Below are positions 54,050 to 64,000 of a stretch of DNA of 64,000 nt, piece by piece. This DNA is from Symsagittifera roscoffensis (taxonomy: Eukaryota > Xenacoelomorpha > Acoela > Convolutidae). The notes beneath the pieces are model-generated. The model was given only the letters and a program-made list of their open reading frames with translations, had not been told where the DNA came from and did no database searches. The stretch covers positions 57,358,287 through 57,422,286 of the forward strand of contig NC_087062.1 of the NCBI RefSeq assembly GCF_963678635.1, written 5' to 3'. Position numbers and translations under genes: made by a program. Within the stretch, counting starts at the first letter, position 1. Every line of letters begins with the position of its first letter.

Positions 54050-55070
54050 CCTCTGCTATAATACATTTGAGCCCAACATTGGACCCAGTTTTTAGAAAAA
54101 TGAGTTCAGGCAGTCCCTATATAATAACTGCAAAAACTAAGCTAATTTGAAACATTTTGCAAAGAATTGGGCTAATTTATCACTTTTTCAAGTCATTGAT
54201 TTAATTCAGCCCTATCCTGCAAAGAATGGACCAAAAATTGAATTCTGCTCGAAACTGAATTCATTATGTTTCATTTGCTAAAGTTTAGTCTCTTTTGGCC
54301 TCTTCCAAAAAATGGGCTATTTCAGCACCAAACTCAGAAAACGGAGACCAAAAATTGAGCCCAATTTCCTTAAGATAGAGCTCATTCAGCTCTTTTTGTA
54401 AATATGTGGGTCAATTTTGCTAAAAATTGGGGTCAGTTGGCTCTTTTTGCTAGAAAATGATATAATTCAGCCTCTTGATGAAATATTGGGCTCCCTCAGA
54501 ACTATATTGCAAAAATGGCACCAATAATAATTAGGGCTCATTTTGCCCGTTGTTGAAAAATATGCTCATGCTCCTACATACTGAGAAAAGAGGGAGCAAC
54601 AAATAAACCTATTTTGCATAAAATTGGGCTTACTCAGCTCAAAGATGGGCATGCTCATGGGCTATATATTGGGCTCATTCAGCTCGTTGTGCTAAATATT
54701 GAGCATATTCACCCCTTGATGAAATATTGGGTGCATTTAGCCTCATACTGAGAAAACTGGGATCAATAATTGGGCCTAATTGGCTAGTTTTTTGGGTTTT
54801 TCAGCTTGTTTTGCTAATATTTGAGCTCACTTGGCTCCTTAGTCAAAAAAAGGGGCACAATAAGCTCCTTTTGCTAAAAATTGAGCGGGTTCAGCCCCTT
54901 GCTGAAATATTGGATGCATTCAGACCCATGCTGAGAAAACTGGGATCAATAATTGGACCCAGTTTGCTAAAATTTGAGTTTTTCAGCTCGTTTTTCTAAA
55001 ATGAGCGGATGGTTAAAAAACGGGTTCATTTAGCGCCTTACTGAGAAAATCGGGACCAATAAATGAACCT
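54050..55070. repeat. Large imperfect minisatellite upstream of the transporter gene
   Basis: Repeated phrases such as TTGGGCTCATTCAGCTC, TTTTGCTAAAAATTG and ACTGAGAAAA(C)TGGGA recur every 40-50 bases for about 1 kb, with much variation. A higher-order repeat exists: ACTGAGAAAACTGGGATCAA occurs near 54748 and 54930. Open frames through it are repeat artefacts. Confidence 0.75.
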
Positions 55071-55085
55071 AGTTTCTATTCATAA

Positions 55086-55265
55086 GGTCCACACGGTCTC
55101 AAACCGGATTCCTTTGGTCCACACGGTCTTCAACCGGATTCCTTCGGTCCACACGGTCTCAAACCCGATTCCTTTGGTCCATACGGTCTCAAACCGGATT
55201 CCTTTGGTCCACACGGTCTCAAACCGGATTTCTTTGGTCCACACGGTCTTCAACCGGATTCCCTG
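55086..55265. repeat. 30-bp tandem repeat, six units, 5' of the transporter gene
   Basis: Units GGTCCACACGGTCTCAAACC followed by GGATTCCTTT, each exactly 30 bp, start at 55086, 55116, 55146, 55176, 55206 and 55236. Degenerate GGTC-CACGGTCTG fragments continue to about 55345. The array ends about 180 bases before the transporter ATG. Because the unit is a multiple of three, both strands read as repetitive peptides, which are not proteins. Confidence 0.9.
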
Positions 55266-55443
55266 AGTCCACAAGGTCTGAGTATTGCATTTTTGGTCCT
55301 AACGGTCTGAAAATGCTAAAATTTGGTCCGCACGGTCTGGTCTCAACATAAAAATACGACCGCGACCCGGGTAGCTCCGACTGGGTTGCTAATAACTACA
55401 ATTAATTAGTTTGTTATCTCATTCGCTGTTACTTGATTGAGAT

Positions 55444-58400
55444 ATGTGCATAGGTAGTATGGTCACTATAGACCAGGCGACCAGTGTGTCGACTAGCCGA
55501 CTGACCGCCAGACAGAAGCTCTACCTCATCACCATCGTCATCGCCAAGTTCGTCCACCAACTCTGTACGTTCTGGGGTGCAATAGTCTACCCCCTGGAGG
55601 CGTCCAGAAGGGGCTTCGCCAAAATGCACATCGGAATGACACTCATCTTTGTCAGCATTGCCAGGTGAGTTGAAAACTATCTGGACAGAAGATGTGCCAG
55701 AAGTACTTTGGGCAGCAAAAAGTACTCACAAAATATAGCTTAAGATATGATTTAGTAATGCGGCACCGAGTAAGCCGATGAAATACTGTATTTTTGCTTC
55801 AGATATTAGCTCACAAAAATGTTGTTTTTTTGCTCTAAAATGTGCATAAATCAAATCATCATACGTGAGTCATTGTTCCAACCATTGAAAATGGAAAAGA
55901 ACTTTGTATTCGGGTGTATTTTAGTTTTTTGCTTTGTTTTCCATGCAAAATTAGGTACCGCAAATAATCATCGGACTGGGTTGAGTGATATATCATTATT
56001 AAAGCACCTTTAAGTCATGATTCGTACCAATGATTCGAAAATTTTTTAAGCGTTTTTTTTAGAAAAATCGATTTGAAATTTTTGATTTTTCGTCAAAATT
56101 TGAGCGACGAGAGCAGCGAGCACGCTTATTCCTGCTTAATTCAGACCGTTTACCATAACTTATTTAAGCTTAATTTTAATTTTACTCGAATAAAATCAGT
56201 TTTTGGAGATGTTGAATGCCATTTTGAGAATTAAAAACCTCGAAAATTCAAAAAACTCAAAGTATGAAAATTTCTTTTTTAAAATTCAAAGTTTTTTTTC
56301 AAAATTTACTTTATGATTTTTTTGTTTTCCTTATTTTTTTTCTTCAAAATCTGTGGTCTTGCTAGCCTATATTACTATGGCTGTCGAATATTTCAAAATT
56401 AGTGTTAACCAGTTGGGCTTTTCGAAAATCCCAAGGATAGGGAACCTACCACCCTCTTCCTTTCAAAAGGACCCCTTACGAGCCCCCTGCTCTTAAGATC
56501 CCCAGCTCTTTTTCCTAACTTTTTCTCCAAAATGTAATTGGAGAACCTAATTTTAATTTGCTTTGTTTCCAGCTGGTGCACATCCATAGTCCTCTCTACT
56601 TCTTTCCTCAAGTTCGGAGGGAGGAGGGCCGCCTTCAATCTGTTCATCACTGGAAGTCTCAGCTACGGACTGCTGACCACCGCCATCTCTCTCTCCTCCC
56701 TCACCTCGGACAAGTTTCTGTTCGGACTCTCCTTCACCACCTTCTACTCCATCAGGGGCATGAGTCAGGCTAGTATTAAAAGAACTAACAAATCATCAGA
56801 GCCAGTTCGCACATTTTCTCTGATCTTTCCCACTGTTTGTGTCTCTAATGCACTCGAAAAATTGTGATTAACAAGAGCTGTTTTTTTTTGCATCTAATTC
56901 ATTTGGATGTATACGCTATGGTTGCACCAAAAATACGCCTTTAGATGTATTTTTGAACTTTTTTGTTTTGTTGGCGAATAAGCTCAGTTTTATCGAAAAA
57001 GAGGCAAAGACTGCAGGAAAAAAAACATCGATGATGCAAATGATATGCAAATCTGTGGCAGCCAGATTGATTTTGCATCAACTTTTTATTCAAAGAGCAC
57101 ATCATTTGGCAATTGAAAACCCGTTGCTGAGACGGGCTGTAACTTGGAAAGACATTAGGTCAAAACAGTGAAAACTTAGAAAAATGCGAACAGTCAATAT
57201 CACTATTTTTGGCTCAGATAAACAAAATAAATCAAAATAAAACAAAACAAAACCAGTCATAGCTTAAAATAAGTTGTTCCGTGTATGTCGGGTTGAGTTT
57301 CTCTTGTACCCTTAGGCTCTTCTTTTTTCGTCCGTGAACACCATTCTGCTATCAGAGGAGTTCAGCGGACATGTCTCCTTCGCCAAGGCACTGGACACTC
57401 TGGCATACACTATGGGCTCCATCTTCTCCTTCATCCTGTCCGGATACTTGTACGGCCAGTTCGGGTTCAGATATGTCGTCATCATTCTGGGTGAGAAGCG
57501 TATTGTTTCTTTCGAGAGCAACGATACCAGGGTTCGGATCCACTTTACATATGCTGATTTATCTTCCATTGAAAAACTCATAAAATTCTAAGAAATATTA
57601 TAACACAAAAAAAAGAAGAAACTAAAGAAAAAATGTATAAAGTTAGCTTGAGTGTACTTGGGGATTGGTTTTGATCCAAAAAAATTCTCAAACATTTTAC
57701 ACAAGGCATATTGAAATTTTTTGATTAAGAATTGAAGGTTTCGATGAGTTCACAGCGTGGTTTCAGGCTCTATTCAATCTGTCATATCTCTCTCTTACAT
57801 CTACCTGTTGCCCAAGAAAACACAAAGCACAGAAAGTACAGTGGACAAGGTCACCGCCAGCACCAGCTTCAAGGTAACCGACCTTCTGCAGCATATAACC
57901 ATCATGTTTAAGAATCGCCGCATCCGCTTTGATTGCATTGCTGCTTTGAAGAATGGTAGGTTGGACGATTTCAAAAACAAAATTAGCAGAAGAGTCATTT
58001 ATGTATTTTTAAGTGACTAAAATCCAGAAAAAAAAAACATTTTTTACAGGACAACCAGAAGTTCAAAGCATGTGAACTCAGCAGAAAAATCAGGCAAAAC
58101 AAAAAGCGATTCTCAAAAAAATCAACTCAGATCTAAGATTTGAACAATTGTTCATAGTTAGTCGACATCTAAACGCAAACTCATGCTGTTTTAGGTGATC
58201 GCCAGAGTTGTGCGCAACCCCGAGATCCTCTGCACCCTGATGAGTCACTGTCTCGTCTACTTCACCCTCTTCTACCTCTCCCCCATCTTCACCCCCTACG
58301 TCACCTCCGAATTCGGACTCTCAGCCGTCTTCACAGGCATGATAGCCTGTCTGCCTTATTTGGCAATGTCGCTCTTCGGCACCTCGTGGAGTTTCGTTGC

Positions 58401-59179
58401 CACTAACCGGTTCCGCAGAAAGTTTTGCCTCACTATCCCACTTATATGTTAGTTCATTATAGCACAACTTCCACTCTCAGGAGTTCGACTGAGCTTTTTG
58501 GCCGCAAAGAGTCCCTTCTGGCACTATTTTTGCAAAAGCATTTGTGACCAGTCTTTTTTCGAAATGGTAGAAGTTTTGATAATTTTATATTGAAGATTTA
58601 TGGGCGCGGAGTAGTTCGCACAATAATCGCAATTTTGTATTCAAACCTATTTAAACCCTTCTCGTTCGAAACCATTTTTGTTTAAAAGTTTTCTCTATGA
58701 AGCACAATCATTTGGTTTATATCCGTTTTACAATTTACGGAAATTATGACGACTTTTTTTTAGTGTTTGGGTGTATATCGTGGCTGTCTGGCCCGGACCC
58801 CCTCCTGACTCAAAACTCCAGTCTGATATCTCTCTCTATCACTCTTTTTATCGGTGGAGGGTTTCTTGTCTCCAATCTTGTGTTGAACACACCGGAGCTT
58901 CGCGATCAGGCCGAGGATCACGGCTACAACACCGAGGACATTTGCATCTCGGCAACCCTCGCTTCTCTGCTGACGTCATTCGAATTTCTCGGAGAGATTG
59001 TCGGTCCGCCGAGTGGAGGTTGTCTGGCCGATTTGTTCTCGGAGCGACGAGCATTTTCAATAGGAGGCTCGTTAGTCGGACTAATCGGAGTAATTAGAGC
59101 AGTAATTTATCTTGTGAACTATTTTAAACGCAAACAGAGTGTTGAAAACTTGGTCCGAACTAAATCTAGTTACATTTGA
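55444..59179 (+). CDS. SLC18B1: SLC18B1-like major facilitator transporter, six exons, 455 aa
   Basis: Exons: 55444-55664, 56573-56768, 57316-57490, 57767-57873, 58195-58447 and 58764-59179. Phases agree at every junction and give 1368 bases including the stop, 455 residues, essentially the length of vertebrate SLC18B1. The protein has the 12-span major facilitator layout: TM1 after LTARQKLYL, a GGRRAAF loop between early helices, FAKALDTLAYTMGSIFSFIL with SGYLYGQFG (equivalent to the conserved gly-rich helix), a central cytosolic loop (KKTQSTESTVDKVTASTS), then a second half with LVYFTLFYLSPIF and EIVGPPSGGCLADLF, and a basic C-terminus (YFKRKQS). SLC18B1 is a vesicular polyamine transporter in mammals; the substrate here is inferred only. 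Introns are 276-908 nt. Intron 2 needs a GC donor. Upstream coding exons may exist. Confidence 0.85.
55860..56110 (+). repeat. R2 repeat copy inside transporter intron 1
   Basis: It has TTGTTCCAACCATTGAAAAT, AACTTTGTATTCGGGTGTAT, ATCATCGGACTGGG and TGATATATCAT in the order of the copy at 50540. It ends near GAGAGCAGCGAGCACGCTTA. It accounts for a good part of the largest intron. Confidence 0.65.
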
Positions 59180-61482
59180 GTTTGCGTTTCGGTATAACAC
59201 TACAGAAAAAAAAAATACTTTTGTTAAACATTGAAGATGTATTTGAATTTTGTTCATTAATAATAATACTTCGATAAATTTACATGCTCGAAAGCTCCGA
59301 AATATGAGACTCAAAAACAAGAACTCAACCTTTAAAGAAAATTAAATTTTCTAGAACATTAAAACATATTCAGCTCTCCATTTTTTCAGTCACTTCTTCG
59401 TACGTGGATAGTATGATCCTAGTAAAATATTTATGTGAAAAACAGGAAAATATGTTGTAAAACTGATCCGCGAGGAGCTGAAAACTATTTCCAACAGGGT
59501 GTTTTTAAAAAAGACTGTTTTCTTCTGCTTTCCATGCTAATAATTTTCATTGTTTAACATGATCTTAACGTTCCTAACTAACGACATTCAAGGCGTTCTC
59601 GTGTTTTAATATAAACTGATGCTAGCAAAGATATCATCTGAATATTGCAAATTTTGGATCGAAATGCAAATGAAAGAGTTCCAAGTGAGGAAATTTACAG
59701 AGCACGATAACTTTCATGACTTAGGACTATTTCACAAAACGGAGGCTGCAATTTTAAAAACAAAATTCGACCTGATTGAATTTGAATTCGATAAAAAGTA
59801 GATGGGCTCGTCAATATGTCACGTATTAGAGTGTGGAAAGATGAATAGATAAGCACCTGAAATCTTCGGGATGAGACATCAGCAAATTTTGTGATTTAAG
59901 CACTTACTATGGTTCATAACAATCCGTTGGAATATATGGCAAAAGGTTACGAAGATCAAAGATTGGGTGGTAGAACGTTTATGACAAATTTTTTTACTGA
60001 TTAATGTTGACAAGAAGGGAAGATTTTTAAAAAAGCGACGACTATTTGCATTAAATGAGGTTTACAGTCAATTGATAAGTTAAAATAAATTGAAAAATAT
60101 ACTCAAAAACTTAGTTTTGAGATTTCTGAAGAAATTTTTCCAAACATGCGTCGACTTGGCAAAATAGAATTGATTCGGTATTTGAGTCTTGACTCTCCTC
60201 TACAAAAGATGGTGGCAATGACTTAAGCATATCCTGTACCTCTTCATCTGTAAACGTCCTTGTCGGAGCGTCTGTTGAGATTGCAGAAGTGGTTGTTCGT
60301 GAAGAACTTGTTTGTGCTACCAGTATTTTCTCACTTGCTTCCTCGTTTTTCTTGCACGTTGTCGCTGATTGTGTCTTCAATCAGTAGACTTGTATTGTCC
60401 GCGCGGAACAAGCCTTCTTCTAGTACCTCACTACAACGCCTACAAACAATCTTTCGTCGTAAATTTTTGGAGGTTCATCATTACTTCTAGGTCTTGTAGA
60501 AAAAACGATTGTTTTTATATTTCAACACGCCCGATTTCAAACACAGGAAGCTCTGTCGTAGAAGAGTCGTCGTTCAACTCGTACAAAGGAGACTCAGATA
60601 TGTTATACTTGAGAGTATGGAACCACTTCAATGAATATTCAATGAAATCGAAGGCTGTTGGTGGTTAAACTGGCTCTGTGATCCGATTCATGTTTGGGCA
60701 GGGATGATGCTAACTGGGTACTCTGATGACAGTCTTTATCTGTTCCAATCTAAACCTAAATTTTCGCATTTAATTGGGTTATCCGAAGGATTGATGCTAG
60801 ACAAATGACGATGTTTTGATTCATAAAAATTTTTCATAGATCTTTTTCTCCCCACCTCCTTGCAAGAAAAACCGCCGACCTTCCATTCCAGTTGCTAAAA
60901 TCCGATCAATCAGAATATAAATGAAAGCAATTTCCGCTGAGAATTCTGGTAAAAATTCTTCCTCTTGAATCTCTGGGGCGTATATGGTCTTCGTGTTTAT
61001 TGGCTTCATTGCTCTGAAAGGTTTTCTTGACGTTTTCATCATTTTGTCAAGTGTCCGACAAAGTGATTGCCGCACCTTGTTAAGATTTGATTCTAGCCTT
61101 CTTTTCTTTGATCCTAATCCTACTTTATACAGAAATTTAAAATCGAATGGTAATGCTGCTTTTCAAATTTTTGGCTTGTTGAGGAATCGTCGCGCGTTGC
61201 TATACCCGATTTCCGAAGAACTTTTCCAATTGCTAGTGTCCTTGTAGTACTCGATGATTGAACAATTTTCTCGTCCAAAGGTCGGTAATAGGGTTCCTCG
61301 TTACTTCAGTTTCAAATATAGAAAGTCTCAATTTTAAAACATTAGGATCTGGATTCATCCAGCGGAAAAACAAAACTAGCGCAATGAAATTGATAGCAAC
61401 CCTTTGGAATCTATAAAACTTTCGTTAATTCTACCAGTCCCAAATCTTCCATCACTTGGCAGTCATCTCCGACGCCATTCAA
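59180..61482. other. Downstream of the transporter, no gene resolved
   Basis: No AATAAA close to the stop at 59179 is obvious. From about 60110 to 61250 base composition becomes less AT-rich and medium-length frames occur on both strands (for example minus strand 60380-60111, Ser/Thr/Glu-rich), suggesting a decayed coding or retroelement sequence. No domain is recognisable except in the neighbouring 61483-61600 fragment. Confidence 0.35.
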
Positions 61483-61600
61483 TCAAGAAATCGATTTTTA
61501 ATTGGTCAAGCGAACATACCGTCGCTTTTAAAAAACTAAAATCAGAAATAATTAACCTGACAGAAAACACACTCTTCGACGTCCAGCTAAAACAAGGGTA
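61483..61600 (+). pseudogene. Fragment of a gypsy-type RT/RNase H connection region
   Basis: About 39 codons read IKKSIFNWSSEHTVAFKKLK, then a helix and NTLFDVQLKQ, matching the pattern F-x-W...H..AF..LK...L.....L..FD that links RT to RNase H in Ty3/gypsy elements. Nothing else of the element is preserved in phase nearby, so this is an old relic. Confidence 0.45.
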
Positions 61601-64000
61601 AAAAAGGAAAAAGGATGCTTTGCTCAAAAAAATCCATAGGTCTCCTTCGCGAGCAGATTTTTGAAACGTCATAGATCAAACGAGCTAGAAGCACTTAACA
61701 AACAAGCTACATGCTGGAATTATTGGTCTTTTGTTGAGCAGTTGAATCTTACAAAACTTACATTTATGTGATATAGTTTAAAGTGATCACCGTATTTTTG
61801 GCATTATCTTCTAACCACGGAAACAAGACATATCGTAGTCACTGTCACTCAACAAAATAGGTAGAAAGACTTTTTAAATTTTTATCGCGAAACAACCTCC
61901 CAAAAAAGACATGGGTCCTACTGATTTAACTATTGAGAATACCAAAGGGAAAAACTGTTCCGTCATCATGTAGCAGCAGATGTCAATTTTCTTAGCCGTC
62001 TCTGCTAACGGACCCCAGAATTGCACAAGGCGTACTCTCTCCCGTTGGCGTCTGTTCAGGCGTTTGTGGGGTTTAACAATTAGACGTGACTTTCTAATGC
62101 ACGATTGATTGAGATAGTCCCAGAAGTCTGCAAAACTGATCCGAAGTTTAGGGCGGATCACTTAGTCTGCTTCTTCAATACTCATATCATTAAAAGTCTT
62201 CGTCTCCAGTTCTATTCTGTCGTTTTTGCTTTTGTTCATACTTATTCATCTTTATTCATATGAATTTTTAACTTGTCCTTTGAACTTAGCCGTGGTGGAT
62301 TCGTTTGGTTGTTCCTGTTCTATCTAAAAAAAATTTGGCTTCAACAATTCATGTGGATGGAACAAGTTTTCAATGTCACTGTTTTTTATTAATATACAAC
62401 AAAATTGGGGATTCAGTGGTGTTAGTTTGCCAGCTTGAGAGACTTCTCTTATGCCAGATTCGTTCACAGATGACTGCGCCATATAAATCACTGAACAAAA
62501 ACACTACACGCAATGATACTGAATTCGCTCACTCTGAAAGAATTCGCAAGAAAATAAGTTAAGATCAGATCAGACACGACCTGTTAAATTAAAATTAATT
62601 GAATAAAAACTATCACAAAAATATTAATTTTGATATTAAATTTTTTGGACTATTTTAAATATCTTTTTTTTTAAAAAAAGATTTTTTAAAGACATTGCCC
62701 TAATATTCGCAGTTTTGTTCGTGCTATAATCCTTGCTTCGTTATTTTTAATTCGTAGTCTTTTATTTCTCTATTAACTAAAAAGCACTATAATTTTTAGC
62801 AATCTAAAAAAACATCTTTTTTGTTGTTTTGCATTTCACAGCCAATTTTTCATGAAGAGTTTATTAGCGTCTTATTGCTCATGTTTATATTGTTCAAACT
62901 CAATTTGCATGAAAGTATCTTTGAACTGTAATCAGATTCTGCAACAAGGCTCTGTAGTGAAATCCGCACTAAGGCTATTTTTCTTTCATCTTTTTCTTTT
63001 TTTCACTATTTTTCTTTCACTAAAACCTATTTTTCTTTCACTAATTAAGGTTTTTTTGTACTGCAAAAAAACCTTAATTAAGAAGCGAACCTCGTGGAAT
63101 TCAAAAAAACTTGCAGAATCCAGCAAAGTTGGTGGAATCCAAAATCAAACAGTAAAACATGTTTCAAGTGGATTCCGCTGGCAGAAACGGCTTTTTCTAA
63201 TAGGACACCGTATTTTCTAGACAAAAAGTGCATTTTGTAAAGACGAAAACGCATTATCTAAGGGGAGTCTGCATATTCTTCTTGAAAATGGCAGTTGCGC
63301 AGTTACAAATTTGCGGAATCCGCTAACACGTGCAATTGGCAACAACTGGCTAGAAAAATTCGTTGCGGGTTCAGCGACACACAAAATGTACCGACAAATT
63401 TAACGTTTCGAGTATCTGTTTGTAAGTTCCACGGGAATTTGTTACGTACTTTTCCAATAACAAATTTTGATGTTTTTAAAGAGTTATCTCTGAACTCCAC
63501 AGACACAAACGCAATAAACCTTATGCCTTGTGAAAAGTGTTTGACCTCGTAACAGAATGTTTCGACTGAAAGCTAAGTTTAAAATCTTTAGATTGGAGGG
63601 TTAGAGGTACGATGTTCACTTGGTCTAATATATGTAGTAACCCATTTCTTAACAAAAAACAGCTACGCTTCATCTCCCCTTCCGCATAGAAACAAAAAAA
63701 TGCCTGTTCAACCAATTGTTCTATTGTCTAAATTGAAGCAAGAAGAATAAGCAAGCTTATTACGTAGAATGGCACAGAAAGATGACAAAAATCACATCTT
63801 TTCACAATTTTTTTTTCGTAGAAATTTTTTGAAATACCGATCGAACTACAATAGAAAGGGCTTTATAACCGCATCTTTTGTATTTTGCAAGGCTAAATCA
63901 TTGTGGAAAATAAAACAATTTAAAATAAACGTAAATACTTCATTTTCCCAATTGTTGTCTGAAAAAATCACAATGGCAATCAAAAACAAATTTCCAAAAA
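61601..64000. other. No gene seen to the window end
   Basis: AT-rich DNA. 62960-63040 has pyrimidine-rich tandem phrases of the type CTATTTTTCTTTCA. A 17-bp perfect hairpin (TAATTAAGGTTTTTTTG, loop TACTG) lies at 63042-63080. Around 63090-63330 several GGATTCCGC/GGAATCC phrases resemble the duplicated block at 18-24 kb. Confidence 0.4.
63042..63080. repeat. Hairpin, 17-bp perfect stem
   Basis: TAATTAAGGTTTTTTTG at 63042-63058 pairs with 63064-63080 around TACTG. The T-run and stem would act as a strong secondary structure; no gene is attached to it. Confidence 0.7.

Noticed and set aside
55086..55265. CRISPR array
   Set aside because: The 30-bp units are directly adjacent with no spacers, and the DNA is eukaryotic.
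55063..55274. Repetitive peptides read through the 30-bp array on both strands
   Set aside because: The unit length is a multiple of three, so open frames arise automatically. There are no coding signals.
61874..62161. Minus-strand frame with Arg-rich segment
   Set aside because: No domain, no splice sites and no partner exon. It could be decayed retroelement DNA but cannot be supported.

Overview
The window is AT-rich, intron-containing animal DNA in which mobile-element sequence far outweighs host genes. The organism is not identifiable from the sequence alone. A six-exon transporter gene with C-ending codons and short spliceosomal introns, LTR elements and many non-autonomous repeats point to a metazoan, probably an invertebrate.

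Bases 1-17043 are the right-hand part of a very large LTR retroelement whose left end lies outside the window, so the whole element exceeds 17 kb. In order on the + strand it carries: the tail of an upstream ORF; a long gag (unknown N-terminal domain, capsid-like domain, CCHC zinc knuckle, Asn/Arg/Ser-rich tail); pol in the -1 frame (protease, reverse transcriptase, RNase H, DD35E integrase with a GPY module); a 0.6 kb spacer; two small overlapping membrane ORFs; a Ser/Pro/Thr-rich ORF (called ORF X here); an env gene with signal peptide, KRKR cleavage motif, membrane anchor and PTAP-bearing tail; an intact 598-codon ORF of unknown function after env (ORF Y); a consensus 76-nt intron just past the ORF Y stop; a small, possibly spliced basic reading frame; and the 3' LTR. 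Gag and pol are disrupted only by single in-frame stop codons, env by stops plus 1-base shifts. ORF Y is uninterrupted. This accessory-gene-rich element is the most unusual thing in the window.

Bases 17-25.5 kb hold an old duplicated repeat block (about 4 kb unit) with a related LTR plus leader inserted, then the first copies of a roughly 0.53 kb hairpin-ended non-autonomous transposon (called R1 here). At least eight substantial R1 copies and one fragment lie between 24 and 47 kb in both orientations, including one head-to-head pair. A second family (R2) shares the same left terminus.

Host coding signal is sparse: a one-exon 109-aa single-pass membrane protein (28.2 kb), a possible Cys-rich exon on the minus strand (27.6 kb), two phase-compatible GC-richer exons on the + strand (35.9 and 47.3 kb), and a six-exon, 455-codon SLC18B1-like major facilitator transporter (55.4-59.2 kb). 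A 4.4 kb defective Ty3/gypsy-like element with about 98% identical LTRs sits at 40.3-44.7 kb. The remainder holds minisatellite arrays, a near-perfect 120-bp palindrome, and a decayed RT fragment at 61.5 kb.
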